NCBI GenBank assembly: GCA_005473895.2
Contig: SRJI02000023.1
Coordinates: 1 to 64,000 of the forward strand
Origin: Carideicomes alvinocaridis
GTDB lineage: Bacteria; Pseudomonadota; Alphaproteobacteria; Rhodobacterales; Rhodobacteraceae
DNA length: 64,000 nucleotides
Direction: 5' to 3'
Shown here piece after piece: positions 45,453 through 55,724 of the stretch (position 1 is its first letter; each line of letters begins with the position of its first letter). Under the pieces are notes generated by a model. The model did not search any database. It was not told the DNA's origin and saw nothing but the letters and a program-made list of their open reading frames with translations. The position numbers and the translations under genes were made by a program.

Positions 45453-46166
45453 TCAGATGCGAAGCGCCGCCAGCCGCTCGTAGCTGGGCATGGCCTGTCG
45501 CGCCAGCTCGGCCGCCGCGCCCTCGAGCCCGGGAAGGGCGTCTTCCGGGCCGGCGAACCCGGTGGAGCGGTGGACCGCCCCGTACCAATGCGCGGCCCAG
45601 ACACCGTCACCGGGATGACCGCCCGCCGGCCAAGCCAGCATCGCCGGGTCGAAGTCCAGCCCGATCGCGTCGCAGAGCCGGCCCAGCATCTCGTCCGGGT
45701 CGCGGCGGATATCGGCGCTGTCGATGACCACCGGGCTCCCGCCGGCCTCCCGGACCTCGTCATGCAGCTCTGCCTGCTGCACGAAGCCCAGGTCCTCGAG
45801 CGTGGGGTTCTCGTATTTCGCCCCGAAGCTCGCCACGACCCGCGCCGGGTGCCGGATGAGGAAGACGTTGACGCATCCGGCGATCCAGTCGCGGCGGATC
45901 CCCGGAATCATGTGCTGCGCCATGTGCTTGTGATAGACATGCGGCCGCCCCTCCGGCACCGGCCCGGTGAGCGCGGCGATCACCTCCTCCGGGTCCTGCG
46001 GCTGGGATTTCAGAATCTCCGTCCGCATCGGGTGCTCCAGCCCGGTGGAGGCGAGGTAGGCGGCATAGAAGGGTTCGTCCACCACCGCGAAATCGGCGCG
46101 GTTGCCGAAGGCATACATCATCGCCGTGGACAGGTTTCGCGGCCCGCTCCACATCGCCAGTCTCAT
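45453..46166 (-). CDS. Sulfotransferase-like P-loop protein
   Basis: A 237-residue protein with the sulfotransferase N-terminal motif (MWSGPRNLSTAMMYAFGNRAD) and a second nucleotide-binding segment (FLIRHPARVVASFGAKY). Relatives are often misnamed branched-chain aminotransferases. The acceptor is unknown. The gene is monocistronic by eye. Confidence 0.75.
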   Translation of the reverse strand: MRLAMWSGPRNLSTAMMYAFGNRADFAVVDEPFYAAYLASTGLEHPMRTEILKSQPQDPEEVIAALTGPVPEGRPHVYHKHMAQHMIPGIRRDWIAGCVNVFLIRHPARVVASFGAKYENPTLEDLGFVQQAELHDEVREAGGSPVVIDSADIRRDPDEMLGRLCDAIGLDFDPAMLAWPAGGHPGDGVWAAHWYGAVHRSTGFAGPEDALPGLEGAAAELARQAMPSYERLAALRI

Positions 46167-46347
46167 CGCGCTCGTCCTCCGGCCGCCTGGATTGCGACGT
46201 GACCCTAGACCGGGCCGGCGGCCTGCGAAAGCCGCCCCCGCCGCCAGAGGGCCGCGTCACGCGCCGTCACCTGTCCGTGACATCCTCTTTCACGGGATTG
46301 TACCGACTCGCCCGCGCCGTCAGCCTTCGGGGAAGGAGGATGTAACC

Positions 46348-47004
46348 ATGACGCGATTTGACAGGATCAAGCCGCTGCTGCTGGGCGCACTGATCGTTCT
46401 CGGCCTGGTGGCGCAAGGCAACCGGGCGCGGGCCGCCGCCTCGGAGACACTGATCGTCGCCGGTGGATGCTTCTGGTGCGTGGAGGCGGATTTCGAGAAG
46501 GTGCCCGGCGTCGGCGAGGTGGTCTCGGGCTATACCGGCGGCCACGTGGCCAACCCCACCTACAAGCAGGTCTCGAACGGCGGGACAGGCCATTACGAGG
46601 CGGCGCGCATCCGCTACGACCCGGACCGCGTGTCGCTGGAGCAGTTGCTGGACATCTATTTCCGCTCCGTCGACCCGACCGATGCGGGCGGCCAGTTCTG
46701 CGACCGGGGCGACAGCTACCGCACGGCCATCTTTCCCCGGGACCAGCGCCAGCGCGCGGCGGCGGAAAAGGCCAAGGCAGCGGCACAGCAGGCCCTGGGG
46801 CAGCGCATCGTGACGCCGATCCTCGACGCTGGCCGCTTCTACGATGCGGAGGAGTACCACCAGGATTACTACAAGAAGGACGACCTGATCCTCACTCGCT
46901 TTGGCCCGAAACGGAAAAGCGAGGCCTACAAACGCTATCGCAAGGCCTGCGGCCGGGACAAGCGCCTGCGGCAACTCTGGGGGTCGGCGGCCTATACGGG
47001 CTGA
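46348..47004 (+). CDS. msrA: Peptide-methionine (S)-S-oxide reductase, exported
   Basis: A 218-residue MsrA with a signal peptide (LLLGALIVLGLVAQGNRARAAA), so it repairs methionine sulfoxide in envelope proteins. The catalytic Cys41 lies in AGGCFWCVEADFE; SGYTGGHVANPTYKQVSNGG is the family signature. GGAAGGAGG precedes the ATG. No msrB is adjacent. Confidence 0.93.
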   Translation: MTRFDRIKPLLLGALIVLGLVAQGNRARAAASETLIVAGGCFWCVEADFEKVPGVGEVVSGYTGGHVANPTYKQVSNGGTGHYEAARIRYDPDRVSLEQLLDIYFRSVDPTDAGGQFCDRGDSYRTAIFPRDQRQRAAAEKAKAAAQQALGQRIVTPILDAGRFYDAEEYHQDYYKKDDLILTRFGPKRKSEAYKRYRKACGRDKRLRQLWGSAAYTG

Positions 47005-47017
47005 AGCACAGGCAGCG

Positions 47018-47032
47018 TTAATCGTCGCTTAA
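47018..47032 (+). promoter_or_regulatory. CtrA-type box before radC
   Basis: TTAA (47018-47021), 7 bp, TTAA (47029-47032), ending in TTAACC: an exact match to the full CtrA consensus TTAA-N7-TTAAC known from Caulobacter. It ends 23 bp before the radC ATG. Confidence 0.5.
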
Positions 47033-47055
47033 CCGCTTGGCCCCATCCTGAGGCC

Positions 47056-47838
47056 ATGGCTGGGCGCGACCGTTTCTCGGAGGCATCGCTGCCGCTCTTC
47101 CGCGCGGAGGGCGGGCCACCCGGCGATGCCGCAACGCCCGACCCGGCCCCGGCGACGCGGCCACCGTCCTACCTGCGGGACCACCGGCAGCGCCTGCGCG
47201 AGCGGTTCCTCCAGGGCGGCGCCCAGGCCATTCCGGATTACGAAATGCTGGAGCTGGTGCTGTTCCGCGCCATCCCCCGCCGCGACGTGAAGCCGCTGGG
47301 CCGCGCCCTGCTGGAGATGTTCGGCGATTTCAACCGCGTCCTCTCGGCCCCGCCCGAACGGCTGGCCGAGGTGCCGGGTGTCGGCCCCGCGGTGATCTGC
47401 GAGCTCAAGATCGTGGAGGCGGCGGCCCAGCGGCTGGCCCGCGCGCGTGTCCTGCGCCGCCCCGTGGTGTCGAGCTGGGACGCCCTGCTGGATTACTGCC
47501 ACACCGCGATGGCCCACCGGGAGCTCGAGCAGTTTCGCGTCCTCTACCTCGACCGCAAGAACATCGTGATCGCCGACGAGGAGCAGGCCAGCGGCACGGT
47601 CGATCACGTGCCGGTCTATCCGCGCGAAGTGGTGAAGCGGGCGCTGTTCCTCAACGCCTCGGCGCTGATCCTGGTGCACAACCACCCCTCGGGGGATCCC
47701 ACGCCGTCGGAGGCCGATATCGCCATGACCGCGCAGATCGACGCCGCCGCGCAGGTCCTGGGCCTGACGCTGCACGACCATATCGTCATCGGCCGCGCGC
47801 GCGAGATCTCGTTCCGGGCCGAGGGGTACCTGGGCTGA
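47056..47838 (+). CDS. radC: RadC/JAB-domain protein
   Basis: A 260-residue protein with a helix-hairpin-helix (LAEVPGVGPAVICELK, about 103-118) and a JAB1/MPN-type metalloprotease-like domain with HNHPSGDPTPSEAD (His208, His210, Asp at about 221). Once thought to be a repair factor; the role is uncertain, and a link to natural transformation is known in other bacteria. A CtrA-type box lies upstream. Confidence 0.92.
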   Translation: MAGRDRFSEASLPLFRAEGGPPGDAATPDPAPATRPPSYLRDHRQRLRERFLQGGAQAIPDYEMLELVLFRAIPRRDVKPLGRALLEMFGDFNRVLSAPPERLAEVPGVGPAVICELKIVEAAAQRLARARVLRRPVVSSWDALLDYCHTAMAHRELEQFRVLYLDRKNIVIADEEQASGTVDHVPVYPREVVKRALFLNASALILVHNHPSGDPTPSEADIAMTAQIDAAAQVLGLTLHDHIVIGRAREISFRAEGYLG

Positions 47839-47868
47839 GGGCAATGCCGGCCACGGCAGGCGAAAGCA

Positions 47869-49443
47869 TCAGCGCAGCCAGACCTCCACCCGGCGGTTCA
47901 CGCCGCGGCCCCAGCTGGTGTCGTCGCAGGCCATCGGCATCGCTTCGCCATAGGCCACGGCGGACATCTCCACCCGGTCGAAATCGGCGGTCTCGGCGGC
48001 GGCGCGGACGGCTTCCATCACCGCCACCGCCCGCCGCCGGGCGATGGTGCGATTGACCCCGGCGCCACCCCGCCCGTCGGAAAAGCCGGCAAAGACCAGC
48101 TGCCGCGTGTCGTATTGCCCGGCCTCCAGCGCACGGGCCAGCTGCTGCACGTTGGAGCGCGACTGCGCGTCCAGCCGGGTCGAGGCGGTCTCGAACCGGA
48201 AGGTGAGGGTCAGGCGCTTCATCGGGCGCAGCGCTGCTATCATGGTCTGCAGCTCCTCCAGCGACCATTCCTCGCCGGCCACCATCACCGCGTTGGCCAG
48301 CCGGTCGCCCTGGTCCTCCACCGCGATCTCTTCGGGCGCCTGGTCGACGAAACCGGCGCGGCGGATGACGATCTGCGCCGCCGGAGAGCGGGTATAGGCG
48401 AGGAAGTCGCGCGCCAGCCGGGGCAGGCGGCGCGCCGGCAGGTAGAGGAACATGGGCACGGTCAGCGGCCAGTCCTCCGTCTTGATCGTGCGCCGGCTGG
48501 CCGAGAGGGTAAAGCCGCAGCGGCCGGTAAGCGTCAGCGGCATCGCGGTGTCCATGCGGGAAAAGCTCGCCATGCCGAAGCCCAGCAGGTCGTCAGCCAC
48601 CGCACCGGCGATGTCGTTGCCCGCGGGATGCTGCACGCCGCCGCGCGACAGGGTCAGCCGCGCGGGATCCATCAGCCGGTCCTGCAGGGCCTGGCTGATC
48701 CCGGTGGCGGGGGCGCGCATGTGCAGGGTGATCGGCGCGTCCGGGCCGCCCAGGGCCTGCCAGTTCTCGATTTCCCCGGCCAGCACCCGGGCCAGGCGCG
48801 CCAGCGAGATTTCCCGCAGCGGGTTGGCCAGCCCCACCACCGGCACCAGCCCGTCGAGCGCCAGCACCCGGCTGCGGTTTTCCCCGGTCATGTCGCCAAG
48901 CCCCGCGGCCCGGGCGCGTTCGGCCTCGGTCGGCCGGATCTCGCGCGTGGCCATCACCAGGTCGGCCTCGTCCGCCAGGAGATCGGCAAAGCCTTCCTCG
49001 GTGTCGGTGGCATGGATGCTGAAACGTCCGACTTCCCGTCCGGGCGAGTCGGACGTGTCGCGGGTGAAAAGGTGGTAGACGACCTCGGTCGCGCTCAGCG
49101 TCTCGCGCCGGGCGTCGAGACCTTCGCGGGCGGCAAAGCCCTCGATCAGCGCGGGCAGCAGCACGTCGCCCATGGCGGCGGAGCCCGAGGCGCGCAGGAC
49201 GGCGACGAAGGCCTCCAGGTCGGGGCAGCCCGCGCCCTCGCAGGTCACGCCGGAGGCGTCCACCGTCATCTCGCCATAGATCGTCTCGACCCGGTAGAAT
49301 TCACCGTCGAACCCCAGCAGGTCCCCGTCCAGCCGGATGGAGCCGTCGCGCGATGTGAGCGTAACGTCCTGCGCCATGGCGCGTCCGGCCAGAGCCGCAG
49401 AAACGAGAAGTGCGGCGAAGACCGCCGCACGCCAATGGACCAT
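47869..49443 (-). CDS. Exported PstS-like binding domain fused to an OmpA-like domain
   Basis: A 524-residue protein with a signal peptide (cleaved near GRAMAQ). An early domain (GSIRLDGDLLGFDGEFYRVET) is followed by a phosphate-binding-protein-like fold (about 80-370; ASGSAAMGDVLLPALIEGFA), and then a C-terminal OmpA/peptidoglycan-binding domain (LTFRFETASTRLDAQSRS, with VNRRVEVWL at the end). It would sit in the periplasm, bound to peptidoglycan. The ligand is unknown. It is 21 bp after the next gene upstream and probably cotranscribed. Confidence 0.78.
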   Translation of the reverse strand: MVHWRAAVFAALLVSAALAGRAMAQDVTLTSRDGSIRLDGDLLGFDGEFYRVETIYGEMTVDASGVTCEGAGCPDLEAFVAVLRASGSAAMGDVLLPALIEGFAAREGLDARRETLSATEVVYHLFTRDTSDSPGREVGRFSIHATDTEEGFADLLADEADLVMATREIRPTEAERARAAGLGDMTGENRSRVLALDGLVPVVGLANPLREISLARLARVLAGEIENWQALGGPDAPITLHMRAPATGISQALQDRLMDPARLTLSRGGVQHPAGNDIAGAVADDLLGFGMASFSRMDTAMPLTLTGRCGFTLSASRRTIKTEDWPLTVPMFLYLPARRLPRLARDFLAYTRSPAAQIVIRRAGFVDQAPEEIAVEDQGDRLANAVMVAGEEWSLEELQTMIAALRPMKRLTLTFRFETASTRLDAQSRSNVQQLARALEAGQYDTRQLVFAGFSDGRGGAGVNRTIARRRAVAVMEAVRAAAETADFDRVEMSAVAYGEAMPMACDDTSWGRGVNRRVEVWLR

Positions 49444-49464
49444 GGAACCCTCTGCTCGCCCAGG

Positions 49465-50514
49465 CTAGTTGCTGGCGATTTTCAGGTCTTCGATGAGGTT
49501 TTTCAACACCAGAAAGTCGCCCACCGCATCGCAATCCGGCACGAAGACGGTGACGTCCTGCACCCGGGGCGCGGTGCCGCGATGCACCTCGATGGTCTGG
49601 GCCTCGATCTCCTTGCCGCAATTGCCCTCGGTCACCTCGGCTTCGACCGACATGTCCACGTCGCCGCTGCGCTTGGTGGCCGCGGCGGGGAAAGTGTAGA
49701 CCTCTGCCTGCAGCGCGCCGTCCATCCCTGCGTCGCCCAGGGTCACGAGGAAACCGCCCTCGCCGCTTTCCGCCGCTTCGGGGCTGCGCTCGGCCTTGGA
49801 CCAGACATGGCCGGGGCCGTCGTAATCGTCGGAGAATTCCATCGCGTGCAGCTCGATCCCCTCCTGACCCTTCCATTGCAGGACGATTCGGTCGAACCGG
49901 TCGAGCGAGGGCACGTCCGCCATCGCCACCGCGCCCTCGGAATTGTCGAGCGCGGCGATGAAGACGGCTTGCGAGGCCAGGGCCGGGACGGTCAGGGACA
50001 GGTTGCCGTCCGCGTCCGTCACGTCGGTGAACATCATGCCGTTGTGGTGGATGGTGACGCGGGCATTGGGCTGGCACGGCGCGTCGAGCGACAGGGCCAC
50101 GGTGGCCGCCGCCTGCGGTTCTGCTTCCATGCCGACGCTGCACTCCTCCTGCGCCGCGGCGGTCGGCCGCGTCTGCGCGTCAGGCGAAGCATCGGGCGCG
50201 CGGGCGGAGGTGCTGGTTTCGCGCGGGCCGGGGGTGGCCAGCTGGGCGGGCGTATCGGGGTCCCGCGGGGCAGGGGCGTTGGCGGTGCGCTCGACCCGGG
50301 TGATCTGCACGGCGGGGGCCTCGGGATCGGGCTGCGCCGCGCCGCTGCGGTCCCCGGAGGAGACCGTGGCAGGCGCCTCGGTGACGATCCGGCGGGTCGG
50401 CGTATCGCCGCCGCCCAAGAGACCGTCGAGGCCCCCCTGCATGATGAAACCGATGCCAAGCGCGCAAGCGACCGAGATACCCGCCATCACATACCGATTC
50501 GTCTGCAGCATCAT
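49465..50514 (-). CDS. Membrane-anchored periplasmic protein, unknown function
   Basis: A 349-residue protein. An N-terminal membrane segment (YVMAGISVACALGIGFIMQGG) precedes a disordered Pro/Ala/Thr-rich linker (about 35-120) and a C-terminal beta-rich domain with Cys pairs (ECSVGM, DAPCQPNARVTIHHNG, EGNCGKEIE, VPDCDAVGD). The four Cys may form disulfides. It is cotranscribed with the PstS-OmpA fusion and may be its envelope partner. No family was recognised. Confidence 0.65.
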   Translation of the reverse strand: MMLQTNRYVMAGISVACALGIGFIMQGGLDGLLGGGDTPTRRIVTEAPATVSSGDRSGAAQPDPEAPAVQITRVERTANAPAPRDPDTPAQLATPGPRETSTSARAPDASPDAQTRPTAAAQEECSVGMEAEPQAAATVALSLDAPCQPNARVTIHHNGMMFTDVTDADGNLSLTVPALASQAVFIAALDNSEGAVAMADVPSLDRFDRIVLQWKGQEGIELHAMEFSDDYDGPGHVWSKAERSPEAAESGEGGFLVTLGDAGMDGALQAEVYTFPAAATKRSGDVDMSVEAEVTEGNCGKEIEAQTIEVHRGTAPRVQDVTVFVPDCDAVGDFLVLKNLIEDLKIASN

Positions 50515-50654
50515 CCGCCTCCTGAATTGGGGGCAGCGTGCCTGGAAATGGTGACCGCGTTAGGGCGCGGCCGCGGAGTGAATCTGACGGTAATAAGGCA
50601 TGCGCCCGGCTGGCAAGGGGCGGATCCCGGAACCGGCGCCCGGGACGCGGAAAA

Positions 50655-53384
50655 TCAGGCCAGCCGGCCGTGGCAATGCTTGAACTTCTTGCCCGATCCG
50701 CAGGGACAGGGCTCGTTCCGGCCGGGATTGCCCCAAGTCGCCGGATCGTTCTCGTCGAAACCCTCGGCCTTGGCGGTCGGAGCGGTGTCGGGTTCGCCCG
50801 CCTCGGCCTCGGCGGCGGAATCCTCCGCCTGCTGCTTGGCGGCGGCCTGGATCTGCGCCTGCTGGGCGGCGATCTGATCCATCATCTTCTTCTGCTCTTC
50901 CTCGCTCATCGGCCGGATCTGGCCCAGCTTCTGGCTGACCTCGTAGCGCAGGCTGTCGAGCATGCTTTCGAAAAGCTGGAAGGCCTCGGTCTTGTACTCG
51001 TTGAGCGGGTCGCGCTGGGCATAGCCGCGGAAGCCCACCACCGAGCGCAGGTGCTCCAGCGTCAGCAGGTGGTCGCGCCACTTGTTGTCGATGGTCTGCA
51101 GCAGGATCTGCTTTTCGATCTGGCGCATCGTCTCGGGGCCGAAGGCGCTGGCCTTCTTGGCCATCAGCTCGTCGCTGGCCTTTTCCATCCGCTCGCGCAC
51201 GATCTCGTCGTCGACGCCTTCCTCCTCGCCCCAGGCGATGATCGGTTCGTCGATGCCGAGCGCCTCGAGGGCCGAGGTATAGAGCCCCTGCATGTCCCAT
51301 TGATCGGCATAGGCCTTGGGCGGCATGTGCTGCTCGATCAGGTCGTCGATCACCTGGTGGCGCATGTCGGCGACGATCTCGGACAGATCCTCGGCCTCCA
51401 TGATCTCGCGGCGCTGGGCAAAGATCACCTTGCGCTGGTCGTTCATCACGTCGTCGAACTTCAGCAGCTGCTTGCGGATGTCGAAGTTGCGCCCCTCGAC
51501 CTTGGCCTGCGCCCGCTCCAGCGACTTGTTCACCCAGGGGTGCACGATCGCCTCGCCTTCCTTCATGCCGAGCGAGGACAGCACCTTGTCCAGCCGGTCG
51601 GAGCCGAAGATGCGCATCAGGTCATCCTCGAGCGACAGGTAGAACGAGGACCGCCCGGGATCGCCCTGACGGCCCGAACGGCCGCGAAGCTGGTTGTCGA
51701 TGCGCCGGCTCTCGTGCCGCTCGGTGGCCAGCACGAAGAGGCCGCCGGCCTTCAGCACCTTGTTCTTCTCGTCCTCGTGCTCGGCCTCGATCTGCGCGCG
51801 GATTTCCGCGGGATCGGCGTCGGGCTGGGCGTCGAGCGCCGCCTGCACCTTGAGCTCGATATTGCCGCCAAGCTGGATGTCGGTGCCGCGGCCGGCCATG
51901 TTGGTGGCGATGGTCACCGCGCCCAGCGTCCCGGCCTCGGCGACGATCTGCGCCTCCTGCTCGTGCTGGCGGGCGTTCAGGACGTTGTGCTTGAGCCCGG
52001 CCTGGGTCAGCAGCTGGCTCAGCGCCTCGGATTTCTCGATCGAGGTGGTACCGACAAGAACCGGCTGGCCCTTCTCGTGCGCCAGCTTGATCTCTTCGAC
52101 GATGGCCGCGTATTTCTCGTTCGTCGTGCGGTAGACCTGGTCGTCCTCGTCCATCCGCGCGATCGGCTTGTTGGTCGGCACCTCGACCACGCCCAGACCG
52201 TAGATCTCGGCGAATTCCTCGGCCTCGGTGGTGGCGGTGCCGGTCATGCCCGACAGCTTGTCGTAGAGGCGGAAGTAGTTCTGGAAAGTCACGCTCGCGA
52301 GGGTCACGTTCTCCGGCTGGATGTCGCAGCCTTCCTTGGCCTCGATCGCCTGGTGCAGCCCGTCGGACAGGCGGCGGCCCGGCATCATCCGGCCGGTGAA
52401 CTCGTCCACCAGGATCACTTCGCCGTCGCGGACGATGTAATCCTTGTCCTTCTGGAACAGCTTGTGGGCGCGCAGGCCCTGGTTCACGTGGTGCACCACC
52501 GTCGTGCTTTCCGGGTCGTAGAGCGATTGCTCTTCCGGCAACAGGCCGCGGGCATGGAGGTGATCCTCCAGGTACTCGTTGCCCTCGTCGGTGAAGGTCA
52601 CGTTCCGGGTCTTTTCGTCGATCGTGTAGTGATCCTCGTTCAGCTCGGGGATCAGGCGGTTGATCGAGATATACAGATCGCTGCGGTCCTGGCTGGGACC
52701 GGAGATGATCAGCGGGGTCCGCGCCTCGTCGATGAGGATCGAGTCGACTTCGTCCACGATGGCGAAGTTGTGGTACTTCTGGTGGATCTGGCTCAGCTCC
52801 GACTTCATGTTGTCGCGGAGGTAGTCGAAGCCCAGCTCGTTGTTCGTGGCATAGGTGATGTCGGATTCATAGGCGGCCTTCTTCTCCGCCTCGGGCTGGC
52901 GGGGATAGACCACGCCGGTGGTCAGGCCGAGCGCGCCATAGACCTTGGACATCCAGTCCGCGTCGCGGCGGGCGAGGTAGTCGTTGACCGTGACGATATG
53001 CACGCCCTTGCCGTTCAGCGCGTTCAGGTAGGCCGGGAAGGTGGCGACCAGGGTCTTGCCCTCGCCGGTCTTCATCTCGGAAATGTTACCCTGATGCAGG
53101 AAGATGCCGCCCATCAGCTGCACGTCGAAGGCCCGCAGGCCCAGGGTGCGGCGCGCGGCTTCGCGGCAATTGGCGAAGGCCTCGGGCAGCAGCTTGTCGA
53201 GGCTCTCGCCCCCTTCGAAGCGCTTGCGGAACTCGTCGGTCTTGGCCTTGATCTCGGCATCGCTCAGCTTCTGGAAATCCGGCTCCAGCGCGTTGATCTT
53301 CTCGACGAGGGGAAGGGTTGCCTTCACCTTGCGGTCGTTTGGCGTGCCAAAGACCTTCCGAGCCATTTTTCCGAAACCGAGCAT
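50655..53384 (-). CDS. secA: Protein translocase ATPase SecA
   Basis: A 909-residue motor that drives unfolded preproteins through SecYEG. Walker A is [11 protein letters not shown] (104-114), the DEAD-type motif is [22 protein letters not shown], and [14 protein letters not shown] and [11 protein letters not shown] are helicase motifs. The C-terminal zinc tail (Cys893, Cys895, Cys904, His905) binds SecB and phospholipid. The length is normal. It is divergent from the parvulin gene. Confidence 0.97.
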   Translation of the reverse strand: MLGFGKMARKVFGTPNDRKVKATLPLVEKINALEPDFQKLSDAEIKAKTDEFRKRFEGGESLDKLLPEAFANCREAARRTLGLRAFDVQLMGGIFLHQGNISEMKTGEGKTLVATFPAYLNALNGKGVHIVTVNDYLARRDADWMSKVYGALGLTTGVVYPRQPEAEKKAAYESDITYATNNELGFDYLRDNMKSELSQIHQKYHNFAIVDEVDSILIDEARTPLIISGPSQDRSDLYISINRLIPELNEDHYTIDEKTRNVTFTDEGNEYLEDHLHARGLLPEEQSLYDPESTTVVHHVNQGLRAHKLFQKDKDYIVRDGEVILVDEFTGRMMPGRRLSDGLHQAIEAKEGCDIQPENVTLASVTFQNYFRLYDKLSGMTGTATTEAEEFAEIYGLGVVEVPTNKPIARMDEDDQVYRTTNEKYAAIVEEIKLAHEKGQPVLVGTTSIEKSEALSQLLTQAGLKHNVLNARQHEQEAQIVAEAGTLGAVTIATNMAGRGTDIQLGGNIELKVQAALDAQPDADPAEIRAQIEAEHEDEKNKVLKAGGLFVLATERHESRRIDNQLRGRSGRQGDPGRSSFYLSLEDDLMRIFGSDRLDKVLSSLGMKEGEAIVHPWVNKSLERAQAKVEGRNFDIRKQLLKFDDVMNDQRKVIFAQRREIMEAEDLSEIVADMRHQVIDDLIEQHMPPKAYADQWDMQGLYTSALEALGIDEPIIAWGEEEGVDDEIVRERMEKASDELMAKKASAFGPETMRQIEKQILLQTIDNKWRDHLLTLEHLRSVVGFRGYAQRDPLNEYKTEAFQLFESMLDSLRYEVSQKLGQIRPMSEEEQKKMMDQIAAQQAQIQAAAKQQAEDSAAEAEAGEPDTAPTAKAEGFDENDPATWGNPGRNEPCPCGSGKKFKHCHGRLA

Positions 53385-53564
53385 GGGGACTCCCAGCGAA
53401 TTGACACGATCGTGCGGGTCACCGGCTTGCCCGCCTCAACCGCAATCCATAGGAAGAGTGGGGAAAAGTCAGGCGCCGATTGGCCTCACCGCGATGTAAG
53501 CGGCGCCTATCAGAGTGTCAACGCCGCCTCTCGGCGTGGCCAACACAGCAAGAAGGACCACAAC

Positions 53565-54485
53565 TTGCCTTATTCAGCCAAAACTCTCTCTGCTTCTCTG
53601 ATCCTGTCTCTCGCCCTGCCCGGCGCGCTTGCCGCTCAGGACACCGCCGCACCCGCGGCCGGCGAGGAAACGGCCGCAGAGAGCCAGAGCGCGCCTGCCG
53701 AAGTGCCGGCCGAAGGAGCGGCGACCGTGGTGGCGACCGTCAACGGCACGGACATCACGCTGGGCCACATGATTCTGCTCAAGCAGACGCTGCCGGACCA
53801 GTATCGCCAGCTGCCCGACGAGGTGCTGTTCGACGGCATCCTTCAGCAGATCATCCAGCAGGCGCTTCTGGCCGGCTCCGACGCCGCCGAGATGACGCCG
53901 CGGGTCCGCATGGCCATGGAAAACAGCGAGCGTGAGCTCATGGCGGGCCAGGCGGCCTACGAGATCGCGCAACAGGCGGTCACCGACGAGGCGGTCCAGG
54001 CGGCCTATGACGCCAAGTATGACGGTGCCGACCTGGGCAAGGAATACAACGCCTCGCATATCCTGGTGAAGACCGAGGACGAGGCCAAGGCGATCATCGA
54101 GGAGCTGGAGAACGGCGCCGAATTCGCCGAGGTCGCCCGCGAGAAATCCACCGGGCCGAGCGCGTCCGACGGCGGCAAGCTGCCGTGGTTCGGCGAGGGC
54201 GACATGGTCGCACCCTTCGAGCAGGCGGTGATGGAGATGGAGCCGGGTACGATCTCCGACCCGGTCCAGACGCAGTTCGGCTGGCACGTGATCCAGCTCA
54301 ACGAGACGCGGGTGAAGGAAGCGCCGGCGCTCGACGAGGTGCGCGGCCAGCTCCAGTCCGAGATCCAGTCCGAGGCGGTGAAGGCGCGGCTTGACGAGCT
54401 TCAGCAGTCCGCTGAGATTGAGCGCAACGAGGACGAGGCGATTGCGCCCTCGCTCCTGAGCCGCACCGACCTGCTGGAGGAGTAA
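53565..54485 (+). CDS. Periplasmic parvulin-type peptidyl-prolyl isomerase
   Basis: A 306-residue PpiC/SurA-like foldase. A signal peptide (TLSASLILSLALPGALAAQ) precedes an acidic linker, an N-terminal chaperone region (ITLGHMILLKQTLPDQYRQL), and the parvulin domain (NASHILVKTEDEAKAII, GPSASDGGKLPWFGEGDMV, TQFGWHVIQLNE). The TTG at 53565 is the start because AAGGA lies 7 nt upstream and it yields the signal peptide. It is 6 bp before argJ, so the two are cotranscribed. Confidence 0.9.
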   Translation: MPYSAKTLSASLILSLALPGALAAQDTAAPAAGEETAAESQSAPAEVPAEGAATVVATVNGTDITLGHMILLKQTLPDQYRQLPDEVLFDGILQQIIQQALLAGSDAAEMTPRVRMAMENSERELMAGQAAYEIAQQAVTDEAVQAAYDAKYDGADLGKEYNASHILVKTEDEAKAIIEELENGAEFAEVAREKSTGPSASDGGKLPWFGEGDMVAPFEQAVMEMEPGTISDPVQTQFGWHVIQLNETRVKEAPALDEVRGQLQSEIQSEAVKARLDELQQSAEIERNEDEAIAPSLLSRTDLLEE

Positions 54486-54491
54486 TCCCAG

Positions 54492-55724
54492 ATGGCCAAG
54501 ACCCCGGCCCGCTCGCCGCTTGCGCCCGAGCGCTTTCCCGACCTGCCCGTGATCGAGGGCGTGGCCTTTGCCACCGCCGAGGCCGGGGTGCGCTACAAGG
54601 GCCGCACCGATGTCATGCTCGCGCGCCTGGCGCCGGGCAGCACGCTGGCCGGGGTCTTTACCCGGTCCAGCACCCGTGCGGCGCCGGTGCTCGACTGCCA
54701 GGACAAAATCGGCAGCGACGGCGCGGCGGACCAGGGCGCGGCCATCCTGGTAAATTCCGGCAATGCCAATGCCTTCACCGGCCGCCACGGGGTGGAGTCG
54801 GTGAAGGCGGTGAGCGAGGCGGCGGCCCGCGCGGCCGACGTCCCCGAGGCGCGGGTCTTCACCTCCTCCACCGGGGTGATCGGTGAACCGCTGCCCCATG
54901 ACCGCATCCTCGCCAAGCTTGACGAGATGAATGCCGCGCTCGATCCGTCGGGGATCGAGGCCGCGGCGCGGGCGATCATGACCACCGACACCTTCCCCAA
55001 GGGCGCCACGGCCACGGTGGAGGTCGACGGGACCCCGGTGAAGATCGCGGGCATCGCCAAGGGCTCCGGCATGATCGCGCCCGACATGGCGACGATGCTG
55101 GTCTACATCTTCACCGATGCGCGGATCGGCCGCACCGAATTGCAGACTTTGGTGACCGATTGCGCCAACCGCACGTTCAACTGCATCACCGTGGACAGCG
55201 ATACCTCGACCTCCGACACCGTGCTGATGGGGGCCACCGGCGCCTCGGGCGTGGACGTGACCGGCAACGGGGAATTCGCCGAGGCGCTCTACGGCGTGAT
55301 GCTGGACCTCGCGCACCAGGTGGTGCGGGACGGCGAGGGCGCGACCAAGTTCGTCGAGGTCGCCGTGACCGGCGCCGCATCCTACGCCGATGCACGGACC
55401 CATGCGCTGTCGGTGGCCAATTCGCCACTGGTCAAGACCGCCGTGGCGGGCGAGGACGCCAACTGGGGCCGCGTCGTCATGGCGATCGGCAAATCCGGGG
55501 CTGCGGCCGACCGCGACCTGCTGTCGATCCGCTTCGGCGACCTGAAGGTGGCGGAAAAGGGCTGGGTCAGCCCCGACTACGACGAAGAGGCGGCCTCGGC
55601 CTACATGAAGGGGCAGGAGCTGACCATCGGCATCGACCTGGGCCTGGGCGAGGGCGCGGCCACCGTCTGGACCTGCGACCTGACCCACGGCTACATCGAC
55701 ATCAACGCCGACTACCGCTCGTGA
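54492..55724 (+). CDS. argJ: Bifunctional ornithine acetyltransferase / N-acetylglutamate synthase
   Basis: A 410-residue Ntn-type enzyme that self-cleaves between Ala200 and Thr201 (MIAPDMATMLVYIFTDA). It transfers acetyl from N-acetylornithine to Glu and can also use acetyl-CoA. NSGNANAFTG and TSSTGVIGEPLP are conserved. It overlaps mutT by 4 bp (GTGA). N-acetyl-L-Glu links it biochemically to the dgcN-dgcA operon. Confidence 0.95.
   Translation: MAKTPARSPLAPERFPDLPVIEGVAFATAEAGVRYKGRTDVMLARLAPGSTLAGVFTRSSTRAAPVLDCQDKIGSDGAADQGAAILVNSGNANAFTGRHGVESVKAVSEAAARAADVPEARVFTSSTGVIGEPLPHDRILAKLDEMNAALDPSGIEAAARAIMTTDTFPKGATATVEVDGTPVKIAGIAKGSGMIAPDMATMLVYIFTDARIGRTELQTLVTDCANRTFNCITVDSDTSTSDTVLMGATGASGVDVTGNGEFAEALYGVMLDLAHQVVRDGEGATKFVEVAVTGAASYADARTHALSVANSPLVKTAVAGEDANWGRVVMAIGKSGAAADRDLLSIRFGDLKVAEKGWVSPDYDEEAASAYMKGQELTIGIDLGLGEGAATVWTCDLTHGYIDINADYRS

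Noticed and set aside
50538-54485. 1315-codon open frame on the plus strand through secA
   Set aside because: It is the complement of secA; the product is Leu/His/Gly-rich with no domain until it runs into the true parvulin gene at 53565.
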